Shown here in pieces: positions 8,323-17,056 of a DNA stretch of 51,582 bases. A program made the position numbers and the translations under genes. The stretch comes from an uncultured Mycoplasmatota bacterium (GTDB lineage: Bacteria > Bacillota_I > Bacilli_A > RF39 > UBA660): contig URNW01000007.1 in the NCBI GenBank assembly GCA_900549285.1, positions 1-51,582 of the forward strand, in the 5' to 3' direction. Numbering within the stretch: position 1 is the stretch's first letter; each line of letters starts with the position of its first letter. Under the pieces are notes generated by a model, which was not told the origin of the DNA, ran no database searches, and saw only the letters and a program-made list of their open reading frames with translations.

Positions 8323-10267
8323 AAAATTCTACATACTCTCCTGTATCATAAATAACATCATCAATTCTTAAATAAATAGAATATTTTCCTTTTAGTCCCT
8401 CTTTATTAATATACTTATTTACAACAATTCCATTTTCTGTTTCATCTTCTGTAAAAATATCTAAACACAAAGCAGTATATGGCTTTTTACTAACAGAAAT
8501 GTGATAGACATATTTTTTCATATTCTGATACATTATAATATCAACATCTTCTCCTCTTTTAAATCTTCCACTAATAGTTAAACGGTCAATTTCTTGTGTT
8601 ATTGAAAAATCCCTATCAAAATCACTAATATCTTTATTTGCCAAAACAAAGCCCACTTCTTCTTCATCAACACTTGTTTTTCCAAGGCTTCCTATTCTTA
8701 CAGCAGAAGTTTTCTCATAATTATCATTTTCAGTATATAAACTCATTTTTTCAACTCGATAATTATTAGTAGGTAAAATGATTTCAAAAATTTCTTTATT
8801 ATCTTTTAATTCTACTGTAATTGATTCTAATTTATCAGCACCTCCAAGTCCTGCTGGTTCATTAGAATTTTTACCATCTACATAAACTATTCCACCTGAA
8901 TGTACAATATAATGATCTTTTCCTAGGTAATCTACATCAGAAATATATGGAGAATAAAATTCACTTCCTCTTTCTTTACCATATTCCCAAATTTGTTCAA
9001 TAGTCATCTGATCAGTATCAATCTTATACATAACTCCTCTTGTATAACTATCACTAGCAGATACATATTCTTCTTTAATCTTTGATTTATTATTACCATT
9101 ATCCAAAACAAAGACATATCCCTCAGGAGTAATCATAGCGGCATGTTGACTCCATTGCCATTCAAAATCATCACCAATTGGTGTAAAAAAATATTTTTGA
9201 TATTCTTCACTCCAATTAGTAGAATCACCAATAATCCAATTAAGTTCTCCCGTATCATAATCAATATTTATAATAGCATCTTGATGTCTTCCTGATAAAG
9301 TAATAGAGTTGCTCTCTAAATCATACCAAACCGAATTATTATGAAACCAATCATAACTAGTCCAATTTTCACTTTTCCCATCTTCCATATTTAAAATATT
9401 TTTTAAATCAAAAGTTTTAACTACTTTACCAGTATGAATATCTATTTCTACTACTACATCTTCTACAGTTCCACTATCGTTGTAAAATTCATTACTAGCT
9501 ACCAATAAATTACCATTTGGCATTTCAAAATAGTCATGATGATATCCTCCTTCTAAACTGATTTCTTTATAAATTTTTCCTAATAAATCCATCTCATATA
9601 AACCACTCATATAATATGGCGAATTCACTAATCTTTCTGTAGATACCATCAAATGCCCATTATCTAAACGATTAATCTCCCATAATGCATAATTAGTTAA
9701 ATACCACCGAACATCACCGTTTACATCATAACAACAAGTATATCCACTACTAGATGGTGTAAAAAAGTATAAATCATTCGATAATTCACTTTTTTTAGTA
9801 TGAACACTAGTAGGTAAAATAAAATCATCAGGTAGTGCTTCCGTCTTTATTGTAATCGTTTTAGAAACACTGCCATATTCAATAATTATTTGATTTTCAT
9901 AATCAGCATACAAACCATAAATAGGCAAATAATGAACTGTACCACTTTCAAATTCATGAGTAAATGTACTAAGCTTATCTTTACCTACAATAGTAACTGT
10001 AGGTGCTACTTCTTCTTCTGTTTCAAAAATAACTAATGCCGTTAAAGGTGATATTTCATAAGGATTCAAAATAACATTAGGTTGATCAATCGTATATCCC
10101 TCACTAATAAACTCAGTTTCAAGTTCCTCTTGCTTTTGAACAAGACTAATCGTACGTTTTACTTCTTTATGATTATTCGACAAAAATCCTAAAACCAAAA
10201 AAGTTACCAAAACCAAAATAAGAATAATCAATAAGATCAATAATATTTTTTTCTTTTTATTTTTCAT
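8321..10267 (-). CDS. Arylsulfate sulfotransferase (ASST family), membrane-anchored
   Basis: ASST enzymes move a sulfate group from a phenolic sulfate donor to a phenol acceptor without PAPS, via a sulfo-histidine. The 648-aa protein has an N-terminal lysine-rich stretch and one membrane helix (about residues 8-27), an N-terminal beta domain, then the beta-propeller. Residues matching the E. coli AssT active site are seen in GGYHHDYFE, DWFHNNSVWYD, SGRHQDAI and WQWSQHAAM (the catalytic His class). The anchor places it outside the membrane. It is transcribed alone. The physiological donor in a gut setting is unknown. Confidence 0.88.
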   Translation of the reverse strand: MKNKKKKILLILLIILILVLVTFLVLGFLSNNHKEVKRTISLVQKQEELETEFISEGYTIDQPNVILNPYEISPLTALVIFETEEEVAPTVTIVGKDKLSTFTHEFESGTVHYLPIYGLYADYENQIIIEYGSVSKTITIKTEALPDDFILPTSVHTKKSELSNDLYFFTPSSSGYTCCYDVNGDVRWYLTNYALWEINRLDNGHLMVSTERLVNSPYYMSGLYEMDLLGKIYKEISLEGGYHHDYFEMPNGNLLVASNEFYNDSGTVEDVVVEIDIHTGKVVKTFDLKNILNMEDGKSENWTSYDWFHNNSVWYDLESNSITLSGRHQDAIINIDYDTGELNWIIGDSTNWSEEYQKYFFTPIGDDFEWQWSQHAAMITPEGYVFVLDNGNNKSKIKEEYVSASDSYTRGVMYKIDTDQMTIEQIWEYGKERGSEFYSPYISDVDYLGKDHYIVHSGGIVYVDGKNSNEPAGLGGADKLESITVELKDNKEIFEIILPTNNYRVEKMSLYTENDNYEKTSAVRIGSLGKTSVDEEEVGFVLANKDISDFDRDFSITQEIDRLTISGRFKRGEDVDIIMYQNMKKYVYHISVSKKPYTALCLDIFTEDETENGIVVNKYINKEGLKGKYSIYLRIDDVIYDTGEYVEF

Positions 10268-10329
10268 CTTTCTTCACTCCGCAAAAAGTATATCATACTA
10301 ATAAATTCAAAATAAATAAATTATAGGTT

Positions 10330-10353
10330 GAAAAAACTCAACTAGAAGTTGAG
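10330..10353 (-). terminator. Terminator overlapping the HTH-gene stop codon
   Basis: A 7-bp perfect stem (CTCAACT at 10337-10343, AGTTGAG at 10347-10353, 3-nt loop) is followed on the minus strand by TTTTTT. The stop codon at 10338-10340 is inside the stem. Confidence 0.85.
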
Positions 10354-11036
10354 CTACAATTTTCATCTAAAACTAAAGGAATTTCATAAGTAATAACTTT
10401 TTTATTTTCATCTAAAGCTCTTAGTTCAATACTTAAACTATCTTCTGTATAATACTTACAAGTGGTTTCATAATCATCAATATTGAACTCCACTGTTTTC
10501 AAATATTCATTAAGAGTAATACGATCTCCTTCATAAGTAGATCTACTAATTTCTGTTTTTGTATTTTCTACTTGTTCATATAAAATACAAGTAATCTTAG
10601 AATACTCTTCCAAATCCATATTTAAACAATTAATACTAGAAATATATATGGAAGTTTTATTATTATTATATGCCATACTTCCCAATACATCAAAATCTTT
10701 ACAAGAACTTTTAACTGTTTTAAAAGTAAAATCATCATGATGAAAAGGATCTAATATTAAAACTAAGCCAATCACAAAAAGAAAAAGGAAACAAACAAAA
10801 ACATATTTTAAAATTTTTTTCTTTTTTTTCATTTTTCCATCTAAAAGATCATTCATATCAACATTAAATTTATTACTAATTTCTTTTAAAATAGCAATAT
10901 CAGGAATATTAAGTCCATTCTCCCATTTGCTGACTGCTTGATAAGTAACCCCAAAAAGCTCTGCAAATTCTTTTTGCGTTAGATGATTATCTTTTCTGAG
11001 CTTCTTAATAAATTCTCCAATTTTATTTTGATCCAT
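10338..11036 (-). CDS. XRE-family HTH protein with a membrane-anchored C-terminal domain
   Basis: A 232-aa protein. ATG 11036 is preferred: GAGG lies nine bases upstream, and the domain begins right there. Residues about 5-60 are a classic Cro/XRE helix-turn-helix (LTQKEFAELFGVTYQAVSKW, then NGLNIPDI). A lysine run and a single membrane helix (about 76-95) lead to an extracytoplasmic C-terminal domain of about 130 residues with four cysteines (CKDF, CLNM, CILYEQ, CKYY). A DNA-binding domain tied to an external domain suggests one-component signalling across the membrane. It lies downstream of the sigma/anti-sigma operon. The target is unknown. Confidence 0.82.
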   Translation of the reverse strand: MDQNKIGEFIKKLRKDNHLTQKEFAELFGVTYQAVSKWENGLNIPDIAILKEISNKFNVDMNDLLDGKMKKKKKILKYVFVCFLFLFVIGLVLILDPFHHDDFTFKTVKSSCKDFDVLGSMAYNNNKTSIYISSINCLNMDLEEYSKITCILYEQVENTKTEISRSTYEGDRITLNEYLKTVEFNIDDYETTCKYYTEDSLSIELRALDENKKVITYEIPLVLDENCSSTSS

Positions 11037-11103
11037 AGCATCATTCCTCAACAAAATAAGTATAACATATTTCTAAGAAATTTCATAGGAATTTAAAATA
11101 CAA

Positions 11104-11649
11104 TTATTCACTAATAATCCCCTTTAATAAATGGATAAATTCATTCTTTGTCAAATCAACGGTCTTTATATCATAATATTTCTGATCATAATAAAAGGAT
11201 GTAATAAATACATTATTTCCATATTGATATAAAATAAATTCTACACCATCAATATCACTTACTTCATGATCGCCTTCAATAAAACGATCACTAACTGGCT
11301 CAGAAATACTTGAATAAGCAATTGTTACTTGCCTATGACCATTTCCTTTAAACTCAAAAACATAATCATGAATATTTTCTCCTCCTAAGGAAAGCCCATA
11401 CTCACTTTTTAAAACAACATCTACTGGTAACTGAAAGCCAGCATAATCATCCCTAATACAATCACATGGATTTTCTATTATTTGAACATCACTACCATAA
11501 CCAACATTCTGATAATTTTCAATTTGGTTAAAAATAATATTCTTTCCATAATAAATATGATCTTTCTTAGAATGAATAATAAACACTCCTGTTAAAACCC
11601 CAAAAATAATCACTACTAGAACAATTCCATATATTAAATTTTTTTTCAT
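11104..11649 (-). CDS. Membrane-anchored protein, paralogue of the anti-sigma-like C-terminal domain
   Basis: I do not recognise a named family. The 181-aa protein has one N-terminal membrane helix (about residues 5-25) and an external domain. Its C-terminal 75 residues align with those of the next protein upstream: both have YSSI-x-E, a central acidic part, YYDI-x-T, LT-x-x-EF and a terminal II. The layout resembles DUF4367-type sensor domains. AGGAG precedes the ATG, and it starts 8 bp after the anti-sigma-like gene, so it belongs to the same operon as the ECF sigma factor. It may be an accessory to the anti-sigma protein. Confidence 0.75.
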   Translation of the reverse strand: MKKNLIYGIVLVVIIFGVLTGVFIIHSKKDHIYYGKNIIFNQIENYQNVGYGSDVQIIENPCDCIRDDYAGFQLPVDVVLKSEYGLSLGGENIHDYVFEFKGNGHRQVTIAYSSISEPVSDRFIEGDHEVSDIDGVEFILYQYGNNVFITSFYYDQKYYDIKTVDLTKNEFIHLLKGIISE

Positions 11650-11657
11650 ACCTACTC

Positions 11658-12326
11658 CTACTTTATAATACTATCAATAATATCTAAAAATTCATCACTT
11701 GTTAAACCCCAGGTTTCAATATCATAATAAATATCTAAATACTTAAATTGCCCAATTAATGTTTCATCATTTTTACTAATCATAACTTCTACATCATGAA
11801 CAATAGAAAAGTTTCCCTTAGGTATATCTACATCTCGAAGTACTTCCCCAATAGAAGAATAACTAATATTGACTGCTCTTTCCTTACCAGTATAGCTTTC
11901 TATAATATCATGTACAATATCATATTTTCCTGTTTGTTCATCCTTAACATATACGATATAAATCGTATCAAGTTTTAAATCACTAGGAATTTCTGTTGAT
12001 ATAGGAGATACTTCATAAGAAGAATTACTTATATCAAGAATACGTACATCCAAATTAGAAACATTATCATATTTATTCTGATCAATTTCATTAATATAAA
12101 TTTTGTCTTTTACATTATCTTGTTCATTTAAAACACTTTTATCATCAAACTTACTTTTGTTCATAAAAAATCCTAAGATAACAAAAATAAAAGCAATAGA
12201 AATCAAACTACATTTAAAAATGATTTGCTTTCTTTTTTTCTTGTCTAATGTATTTTTTATTTTTTGATACATCTCATTTTTATTAAACTGAGCATCAAAA
12301 ACTCGATATAAATCATTTTTCTTCAT
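11658..12326 (-). CDS. Putative transmembrane anti-sigma factor
   Basis: A 222-aa protein with an N-terminal cytoplasmic part of about 33 residues, one membrane helix (about 34-54) and an external domain. It overlaps the ECF sigma gene by 14 bp, and its Shine-Dalgarno (GGAGAGGG) lies inside the sigma coding end, so the two are translationally coupled. This position and topology are typical of a membrane anti-sigma factor. The C-terminal domain is shared with the following gene. No zinc-binding ZAS motif is present, so the function rests on context. Confidence 0.7.
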   Translation of the reverse strand: MKKNDLYRVFDAQFNKNEMYQKIKNTLDKKKRKQIIFKCSLISIAFIFVILGFFMNKSKFDDKSVLNEQDNVKDKIYINEIDQNKYDNVSNLDVRILDISNSSYEVSPISTEIPSDLKLDTIYIVYVKDEQTGKYDIVHDIIESYTGKERAVNISYSSIGEVLRDVDIPKGNFSIVHDVEVMISKNDETLIGQFKYLDIYYDIETWGLTSDEFLDIIDSIIK

Positions 12327-12831
12327 TCTTACCCTCTCCTTCTAAAAATAAATGAATTTCACGTAAAGTACGATATAAATAATGTTTCACATTAGATTCA
12401 GTAATATATAAAATATTTGCTATTTCTTTAAGAGAATAATTCTCATAAAAATAAAGGAAAAAAATCTTACCGACAACACTTTTTTTATTTTTTAAATAAT
12501 TCCATATTACATCAATTTGATCTTGATGGATAACTAGCTCTAACAAATCAATATAATCTGGTGTCGCATCAACATAATCAGATTCCACAACACAAGACCT
12601 ATGCTTATAACGAAAACGATAATAATCTTTAATTTTATGTTTAGCAATTCCTAAAATATATTCTTTTGTTATATCTTTTTTAATTTTTTTATATACAGCC
12701 AAATAAATTTCTTGAATGATATCAGATACATCTTGAATAGAAGAAACATTACAAATCACATACTTTAAAATATCATCATAAGTTGCATCATAAATTTTTT
12801 GAAATTTATTGAAGGATTCCTTAGTACTCAC
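12313..12831 (-). CDS. ECF-type RNA polymerase sigma factor
   Basis: A 172-aa sigma-70 family protein. Region 2 is at about residues 14-60 (YDDILKYVICNVSS, then VSDIIQEIYLAVYK). Region 4 is at about 118-160 (FFLYFYENYSLKEIANILYI, then ESNVKHYLYRTLREI). The start is GTG 12831, with AGGTGG at the right distance. It heads a three-gene unit with an anti-sigma-like protein and a relative of it. Envelope stress is a likely signal from the context, but the regulon cannot be read here. Confidence 0.88.
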   Translation of the reverse strand: MSTKESFNKFQKIYDATYDDILKYVICNVSSIQDVSDIIQEIYLAVYKKIKKDITKEYILGIAKHKIKDYYRFRYKHRSCVVESDYVDATPDYIDLLELVIHQDQIDVIWNYLKNKKSVVGKIFFLYFYENYSLKEIANILYITESNVKHYLYRTLREIHLFLEGEGKNEEK

Positions 12832-12861
12832 TTTAATCCACCTCTATTTAAATAATCGCTA

Positions 12862-12896
12862 AACTTTAAAAAAAGTTCCAATTTAACCTAACTTTT
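12862..12896 (-). terminator. Probable terminator overlapping the NnrD-CsaA stop
   Basis: A 7-bp stem (AAAAGTT at 12871-12877, AACTTTT at 12890-12896) has a 12-nt loop and is followed by seven Ts on the minus strand. The stem overlaps the last codons of the fusion gene, which ends at 12883. Confidence 0.55.
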
Positions 12897-14067
12897 CACC
12901 ATTATTTACGTGTTTATTAGGTTCAATTAGAACTACTCCCGTCTTACTGTACACTCCCAAAACTAAAACTTCTGACATAAAATCTGCAATTTGTTTTTTA
13001 GGGAAATTAACAATTGCTAATACTTTTTTACCAATTAGCTCTTCTTTTGTATAAAGTTTAGTAATTTGTGCCGAAGATTTTTTAATACCCAAATTACCAA
13101 AATCAATTTCTAACTTATAGGCTGGCTTTTTAGCCTTAATAAAATCTTCTACCATTATAATTGTTCCAACTCGAACATCTAATTTTAAAAAATCTTCAAA
13201 AGTAGCCATATAATCATTTCTAATTTTTTTTATTGCTTCTGGTATACAATGAATGGTATCACTTGCAATCATTCCTATATCAGTATTTTTAGCTTGAGCC
13301 ATTTCACCTGCCAAACCATTTAACAAAGCAGCCGCACTAACAGTTAAAAGATTAAAATCTTGATAAGAAAGAAGACCTGCTATGATTCCAGATAAAACAT
13401 CCCCACTTCCACTTGTAGCCATACCTGCAGAGCCATAACAAATACTGTAAAGATCTACACCATCAGAGATTAAAGTAGTATGTCCTTTAAGCAAAAGAAT
13501 TACATGATATTCTTGGGCAAAAGATTTAACAAGTTCAAAACTATGTTCTTTTATTTCCTTTATATCCAAACCAGTTAATCGTGAAAATTCTTTTAAATGA
13601 GGAGTTAAAACGATAGAAGCTTTACTAAATTTTAACCACTCTAGTTTTCCCACCAAAGTATTTAGCCCATCTGCATCAATGATAATAATTCCAGTAAAAT
13701 TTTTTAAAATATATTGTAAGATAGATAAATGTTCCAAATTAGAATCCCAACCCATCCCAATTGCTAAAACATCTAAATCCTCAATAGCTGTTTTAATATC
13801 TTCTATTGAATCATATGGATACAAAGTTTGTTCTAATAAAAGCCTAGAAAGCGATAAAGACACGTTTTGAGGAACAATTACTTTTACCAGTCCACATCCA
13901 CTTCTAAGCGAACTTAAACTCATATAAGCAAGTTTTACTGCCCCACTATATTTAATGGATCCACCAATAATACCAACTTTCCCAAAATCACCCTTATGAA
14001 CATCTTCATTTCTTTTTATAAATAATTTTTGAATGTCTTGAATCGTAATTTCTCTTATCATATTCAT
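12883..14067 (-). CDS. nnrD: ADP-dependent NAD(P)H-hydrate dehydratase fused to a CsaA-type tRNA-binding domain
   Basis: Residues about 1-288 form a complete NnrD/YjeF C-terminal dehydratase, which repairs the damaged cofactor NAD(P)HX. It has HKGDFGKVGIIGGS, IIIDADGLN, LTPHLKEFSRL and GSAGMATSGSGDVLSG (nucleotide and catalytic Asp region). Residues about 289-394 form a complete CsaA/EMAP-type tRNA-binding OB domain (FLKLDVRVGTI, then the KSSAQIT and IVNFPKKQIADF region). The second part begins with its own Met and a typical CsaA N-terminus, and no ribosome site precedes that ATG. The reading frame is open throughout, so it looks like a true fusion or a lost stop codon between two once separate genes. 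Confidence 0.88.
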   Translation of the reverse strand: MNMIREITIQDIQKLFIKRNEDVHKGDFGKVGIIGGSIKYSGAVKLAYMSLSSLRSGCGLVKVIVPQNVSLSLSRLLLEQTLYPYDSIEDIKTAIEDLDVLAIGMGWDSNLEHLSILQYILKNFTGIIIIDADGLNTLVGKLEWLKFSKASIVLTPHLKEFSRLTGLDIKEIKEHSFELVKSFAQEYHVILLLKGHTTLISDGVDLYSICYGSAGMATSGSGDVLSGIIAGLLSYQDFNLLTVSAAALLNGLAGEMAQAKNTDIGMIASDTIHCIPEAIKKIRNDYMATFEDFLKLDVRVGTIIMVEDFIKAKKPAYKLEIDFGNLGIKKSSAQITKLYTKEELIGKKVLAIVNFPKKQIADFMSEVLVLGVYSKTGVVLIEPNKHVNNGEKLG

Positions 14068-14130
14068 CTTCCCTTACACAAACTATAACACAAAATTTAT
14101 AAGAAAAAAAGATTTATAATTCATATTTTA

Positions 14131-16194
14131 TTATTTATCTTTTATAATATTTTTACTACAATAATAAGTAATTAAGAAATATCCTCCATAAATAATAACT
14201 AAAAATATTGCTGTCATACTAATAGACTTAACCATCTCTTCATCTCCAAAAGTCATTAAAATATATTTACAAAACTCTAGTCCAAAAATAGAATGAATAA
14301 TAGCAAGAATGAGAGGAAAACTAAAGAAAATAGCGATCTGTTTTAATAAAGCATGATGAATTAATTTTTCATCTGCACCTATTTTTCTAAGCATTTGATA
14401 TCTCTCTTTATTATCTGTACTTTCAGATAATTCTTTTAAAGCCAGAATAGCAGCACTAGAAATTAAAAATATAATTCCTAAATATAAACCAATAAAAGTT
14501 ACCATAGCTCCTAATCCCACACTAGCTTCATAAATACTAATTTTCGTACTAGCATCAAGTGAAATCGTATTACTATTGGGATGATTTCCTAAATCTAAAA
14601 AAGTATTTTCAATTTCTTGCTTACCTTCTTTACTATCAGCTTTATAATTTGCTAATAAAATTTCTCGTTCTAAGTAAGCTTCATCCACAACATGATCAGG
14701 TACAATAATAATACCTGTATTAATATGACTACTAGAAATTCTAACAAAGCCATTTTGACATTCATCATATTTAGGACTTAAAGTAACTTCAAAAACAGAA
14801 ATAGAAGGTCTTGTTTTTAAAGCTTCATTTCTCATTTCTATCATACTTTCAAAATCAGCTACAATAAGATATTCATCATCATTTAATGTATATTGTCTAT
14901 GACCATATAATTTTGCTACTTTATTATAATCACTTAATTTCATAATTTCTTCTGGAGCATAATAAGTATAAAATGGATACTTTCTTTTTATTTCATCCAC
15001 AGCATCTCCCAAAGTATTAACAAAAGTAAAATCACTAGATGCATAAATATTAACATCTACAACATCTTTTAAATAGGTATGAATATCAAAATCTACTTTC
15101 TTCAAGCTTTCTTCAATGCTAAGAAAAGAATCTTGTCTTAATATTTCACTATATCCTGTTTGATTCACATAATCTTCACTAATATTTCTTCTTTTAGAAA
15201 ACTCAACATCTACAGGAACTAAAGTAGTTAAATTAGTTGTCATGGAATTTTTCATAGATAAAGAACTTGAAAAAACACAAATAGTTACAAAAAGCATCAA
15301 ACATATGATAGTGATTGAAAAAACAGTAGTATTTATTTTACTGCTAACTTGCCTTAAAACAAAACTATTTAATCCCCTATAATAAATCCCCTTAAAGCTC
15401 ATTACAATCTTTAAAATTAAACCAGATAAAGACCAAAAAATAAAAAAAGTAGAAACACAACCTAAAATAATAGGTATAAAAATAGATATATCACTTGTTA
15501 AAACCTTTAATCCTGAAGTTACTAAATAATAAGCATATCCTAACATCACTACAGAAATAATAAATACTATAATACATATAAAAGGATTCTTCATTTTTAC
15601 TTCTTCACTTTTTTTATTTGCTTGAATTAAATCAATAAGTTTACAACGTCCAACATTTACAACATTAAATATCATAACCAAAAGATAAATAATACCAAAA
15701 TAAATCACAGTCTTGATCATAGCACTACTAGAAAATACAAATGTAAAACGAGTAAGATCTGCTTCAAAACTATTAGCAACAAGGACACTCATAAGTTGAG
15801 AAGATAAAACGCCTATAAGTAGTCCTATAATAAGAGAAATAATACCGATAAACAAAGTTTCAAAAAGCATAATTTTAGAAATATTTTTTTTACTCATTCC
15901 CAAAGTAAGATAAATTCCAAATTCTTTATTTCTTCGTTTCATTAAAAAACGGCTTGCATAAATAATTAAAAAACCCAAAATAAAAGATACAAACACACTT
16001 ACTCCTGAAAGCATATCAACCATTAAATCAATAATCTCTCTAGTACTAGAGGTAACATTAAGTAAAACAGTTTGGCTTTCAATTGCATTAAATACATAAA
16101 AAATAGCCACTCCTAAAATAAGAGTAAAAAAATAAATTGCATAATCTTTAAAACTTTTTCGAATATTTTTTAAAGATAACTTAAAGAGCATCAT
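14131..16194 (-). CDS. BceB-type ABC transporter permease (first module)
   Basis: A 687-aa FtsX-like permease of the peptide-detoxification (BceAB) class: membrane segments at the N-terminus, a large external domain of about 230 residues (about 300-540) and C-terminal membrane segments, roughly ten in all. Such proteins sense or remove bacitracin, lantibiotics or similar peptides bound to lipid-II-cycle intermediates, and signal to a BceS-type kinase. GGAGGAG, which encodes the last Gly-Gly residues of the ATPase, serves as Shine-Dalgarno. ATG 16194 and ATG 16191 are both possible; the second matches the start of the paralogue at 25609. It overlaps the ATPase gene by 14 bp. Confidence 0.88.
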   Translation of the reverse strand: MMLFKLSLKNIRKSFKDYAIYFFTLILGVAIFYVFNAIESQTVLLNVTSSTREIIDLMVDMLSGVSVFVSFILGFLIIYASRFLMKRRNKEFGIYLTLGMSKKNISKIMLFETLFIGIISLIIGLLIGVLSSQLMSVLVANSFEADLTRFTFVFSSSAMIKTVIYFGIIYLLVMIFNVVNVGRCKLIDLIQANKKSEEVKMKNPFICIIVFIISVVMLGYAYYLVTSGLKVLTSDISIFIPIILGCVSTFFIFWSLSGLILKIVMSFKGIYYRGLNSFVLRQVSSKINTTVFSITIICLMLFVTICVFSSSLSMKNSMTTNLTTLVPVDVEFSKRRNISEDYVNQTGYSEILRQDSFLSIEESLKKVDFDIHTYLKDVVDVNIYASSDFTFVNTLGDAVDEIKRKYPFYTYYAPEEIMKLSDYNKVAKLYGHRQYTLNDDEYLIVADFESMIEMRNEALKTRPSISVFEVTLSPKYDECQNGFVRISSSHINTGIIIVPDHVVDEAYLEREILLANYKADSKEGKQEIENTFLDLGNHPNSNTISLDASTKISIYEASVGLGAMVTFIGLYLGIIFLISSAAILALKELSESTDNKERYQMLRKIGADEKLIHHALLKQIAIFFSFPLILAIIHSIFGLEFCKYILMTFGDEEMVKSISMTAIFLVIIYGGYFLITYYCSKNIIKDK

Positions 16195-16948
16195 TAAGAT
16201 CTCCTCCTAATATAGTAACAACATCTATTATTTCATCAAAAAATTCTTTACGTGATTTATCTCCTTTATTCAATTCATTAAATATTTTACCATCCTTAAT
16301 AAATATAACTCGATTTGCATAAGAAGCACTAAAAGCATCATGAGTAACCATTAAAATAGTTGTTTGAAGTTCAGTGTTAAGATAATTAAAACTTTCAAGA
16401 AGCATTCTAGAAGATTTTGAATCAAGAGCTCCTGTTGGTTCATCAGCTAGAACTAACTTTGGATTTGTAATAATAGCTCTTGCTGATGCAACTCTCTGCT
16501 TTTCTCCTCCACTCATTTGATAAGGATATTTTTTTAAAATATGTTTAATATTAAGCCGACCAGCAATTTCCATAATTTTCTTATCAATCAATTTAACAGG
16601 TACATTTTGAATAGATAAAGCAAGAGCAATGTTTTCATATCCTGTAAGAGTATCTAACAAATTAAAATCTTGAAAAATAAAGCCTAATTCTTCTCTTCTA
16701 AAACGATTTAATTCATTCCCTCTTAATTTTGTAATATCTTCCCCTGAAACATAAATATGACCACTAGTAACTCGATCAATAGTAGATATTGAATTAAGAA
16801 GTGTTGTTTTACCACTACCACTTGCCCCCATTATAGCCACAAATTCACCTTTTTCCACACTAAAACTAATATTATCAAGTGCTTTTGTTAAATTAGATTT
16901 ATTTCCATAGTACTTTTCTATTTTATCAATTTTTAAAATTTCTTCCAT
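16181..16948 (-). CDS. BceA-type ABC transporter ATPase (first module)
   Basis: A 255-aa ATPase powering the permease at 14.1-16.2 kb. The start ATG 16948 has AAAGGAAAG upstream; the reading frame is open 17 codons further but without a ribosome site. Walker A is GASGSGKTT, the Q-loop is FQDFNLLD, the signature is YQMSGGEKQR, Walker B is LVLADEPTGALD and the switch is VTHDAF. The MacB/BceA-like pattern is clear. Its promoter region has a BceR-type box and lies downstream of the BceRS-like genes, so it is likely induced by them. Confidence 0.9.
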   Translation of the reverse strand: MEEILKIDKIEKYYGNKSNLTKALDNISFSVEKGEFVAIMGASGSGKTTLLNSISTIDRVTSGHIYVSGEDITKLRGNELNRFRREELGFIFQDFNLLDTLTGYENIALALSIQNVPVKLIDKKIMEIAGRLNIKHILKKYPYQMSGGEKQRVASARAIITNPKLVLADEPTGALDSKSSRMLLESFNYLNTELQTTILMVTHDAFSASYANRVIFIKDGKIFNELNKGDKSRKEFFDEIIDVVTILGGDLNDAL

Positions 16949-16970
16949 AAAATCTTTCCTTTCAAAAACT

Positions 16971-17034
16971 ATTATATAATAAAAGAACGAAAAAATCATT
17001 CGTTCAATCTTACGGAATATTACAAATTTGTAAT
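16971..17034 (-). promoter_or_regulatory. BceR-type operator and promoter of the first BceAB operon
   Basis: A 16-bp perfect palindrome (17019-17034) contains TTACAAATTTGTAA (17020-17033), matching TNACA-N4-TGTAA. A TATAAT box lies at 16971-16976, 43 nt from the operator. At the VanZ-RDD gene this distance is 23 nt, so the two differ by 20 nt, about two helical turns. No good -35 is present, which fits positive control by the adjacent response regulator. Confidence 0.72.
16980..17005 (-). terminator. Hairpin between kinase and BceA gene, possible terminator
   Basis: A 7-bp perfect stem (GAACGAA at 16985-16991, TTCGTTC at 16999-17005) is followed on the minus strand by TTTTATT. It lies between the operator and the -10 box, so it may end transcription from the kinase gene. 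Its position inside the promoter region is unusual. Confidence 0.5.
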
Positions 17035-17056
17035 AGCTCTAACAATCTTCAACTTT

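Noticed and set aside
14090..14150. Terminator of the first BceAB operon
   Set aside because: Only a 6-7-bp arm pair with a long loop is seen; too weak to list.
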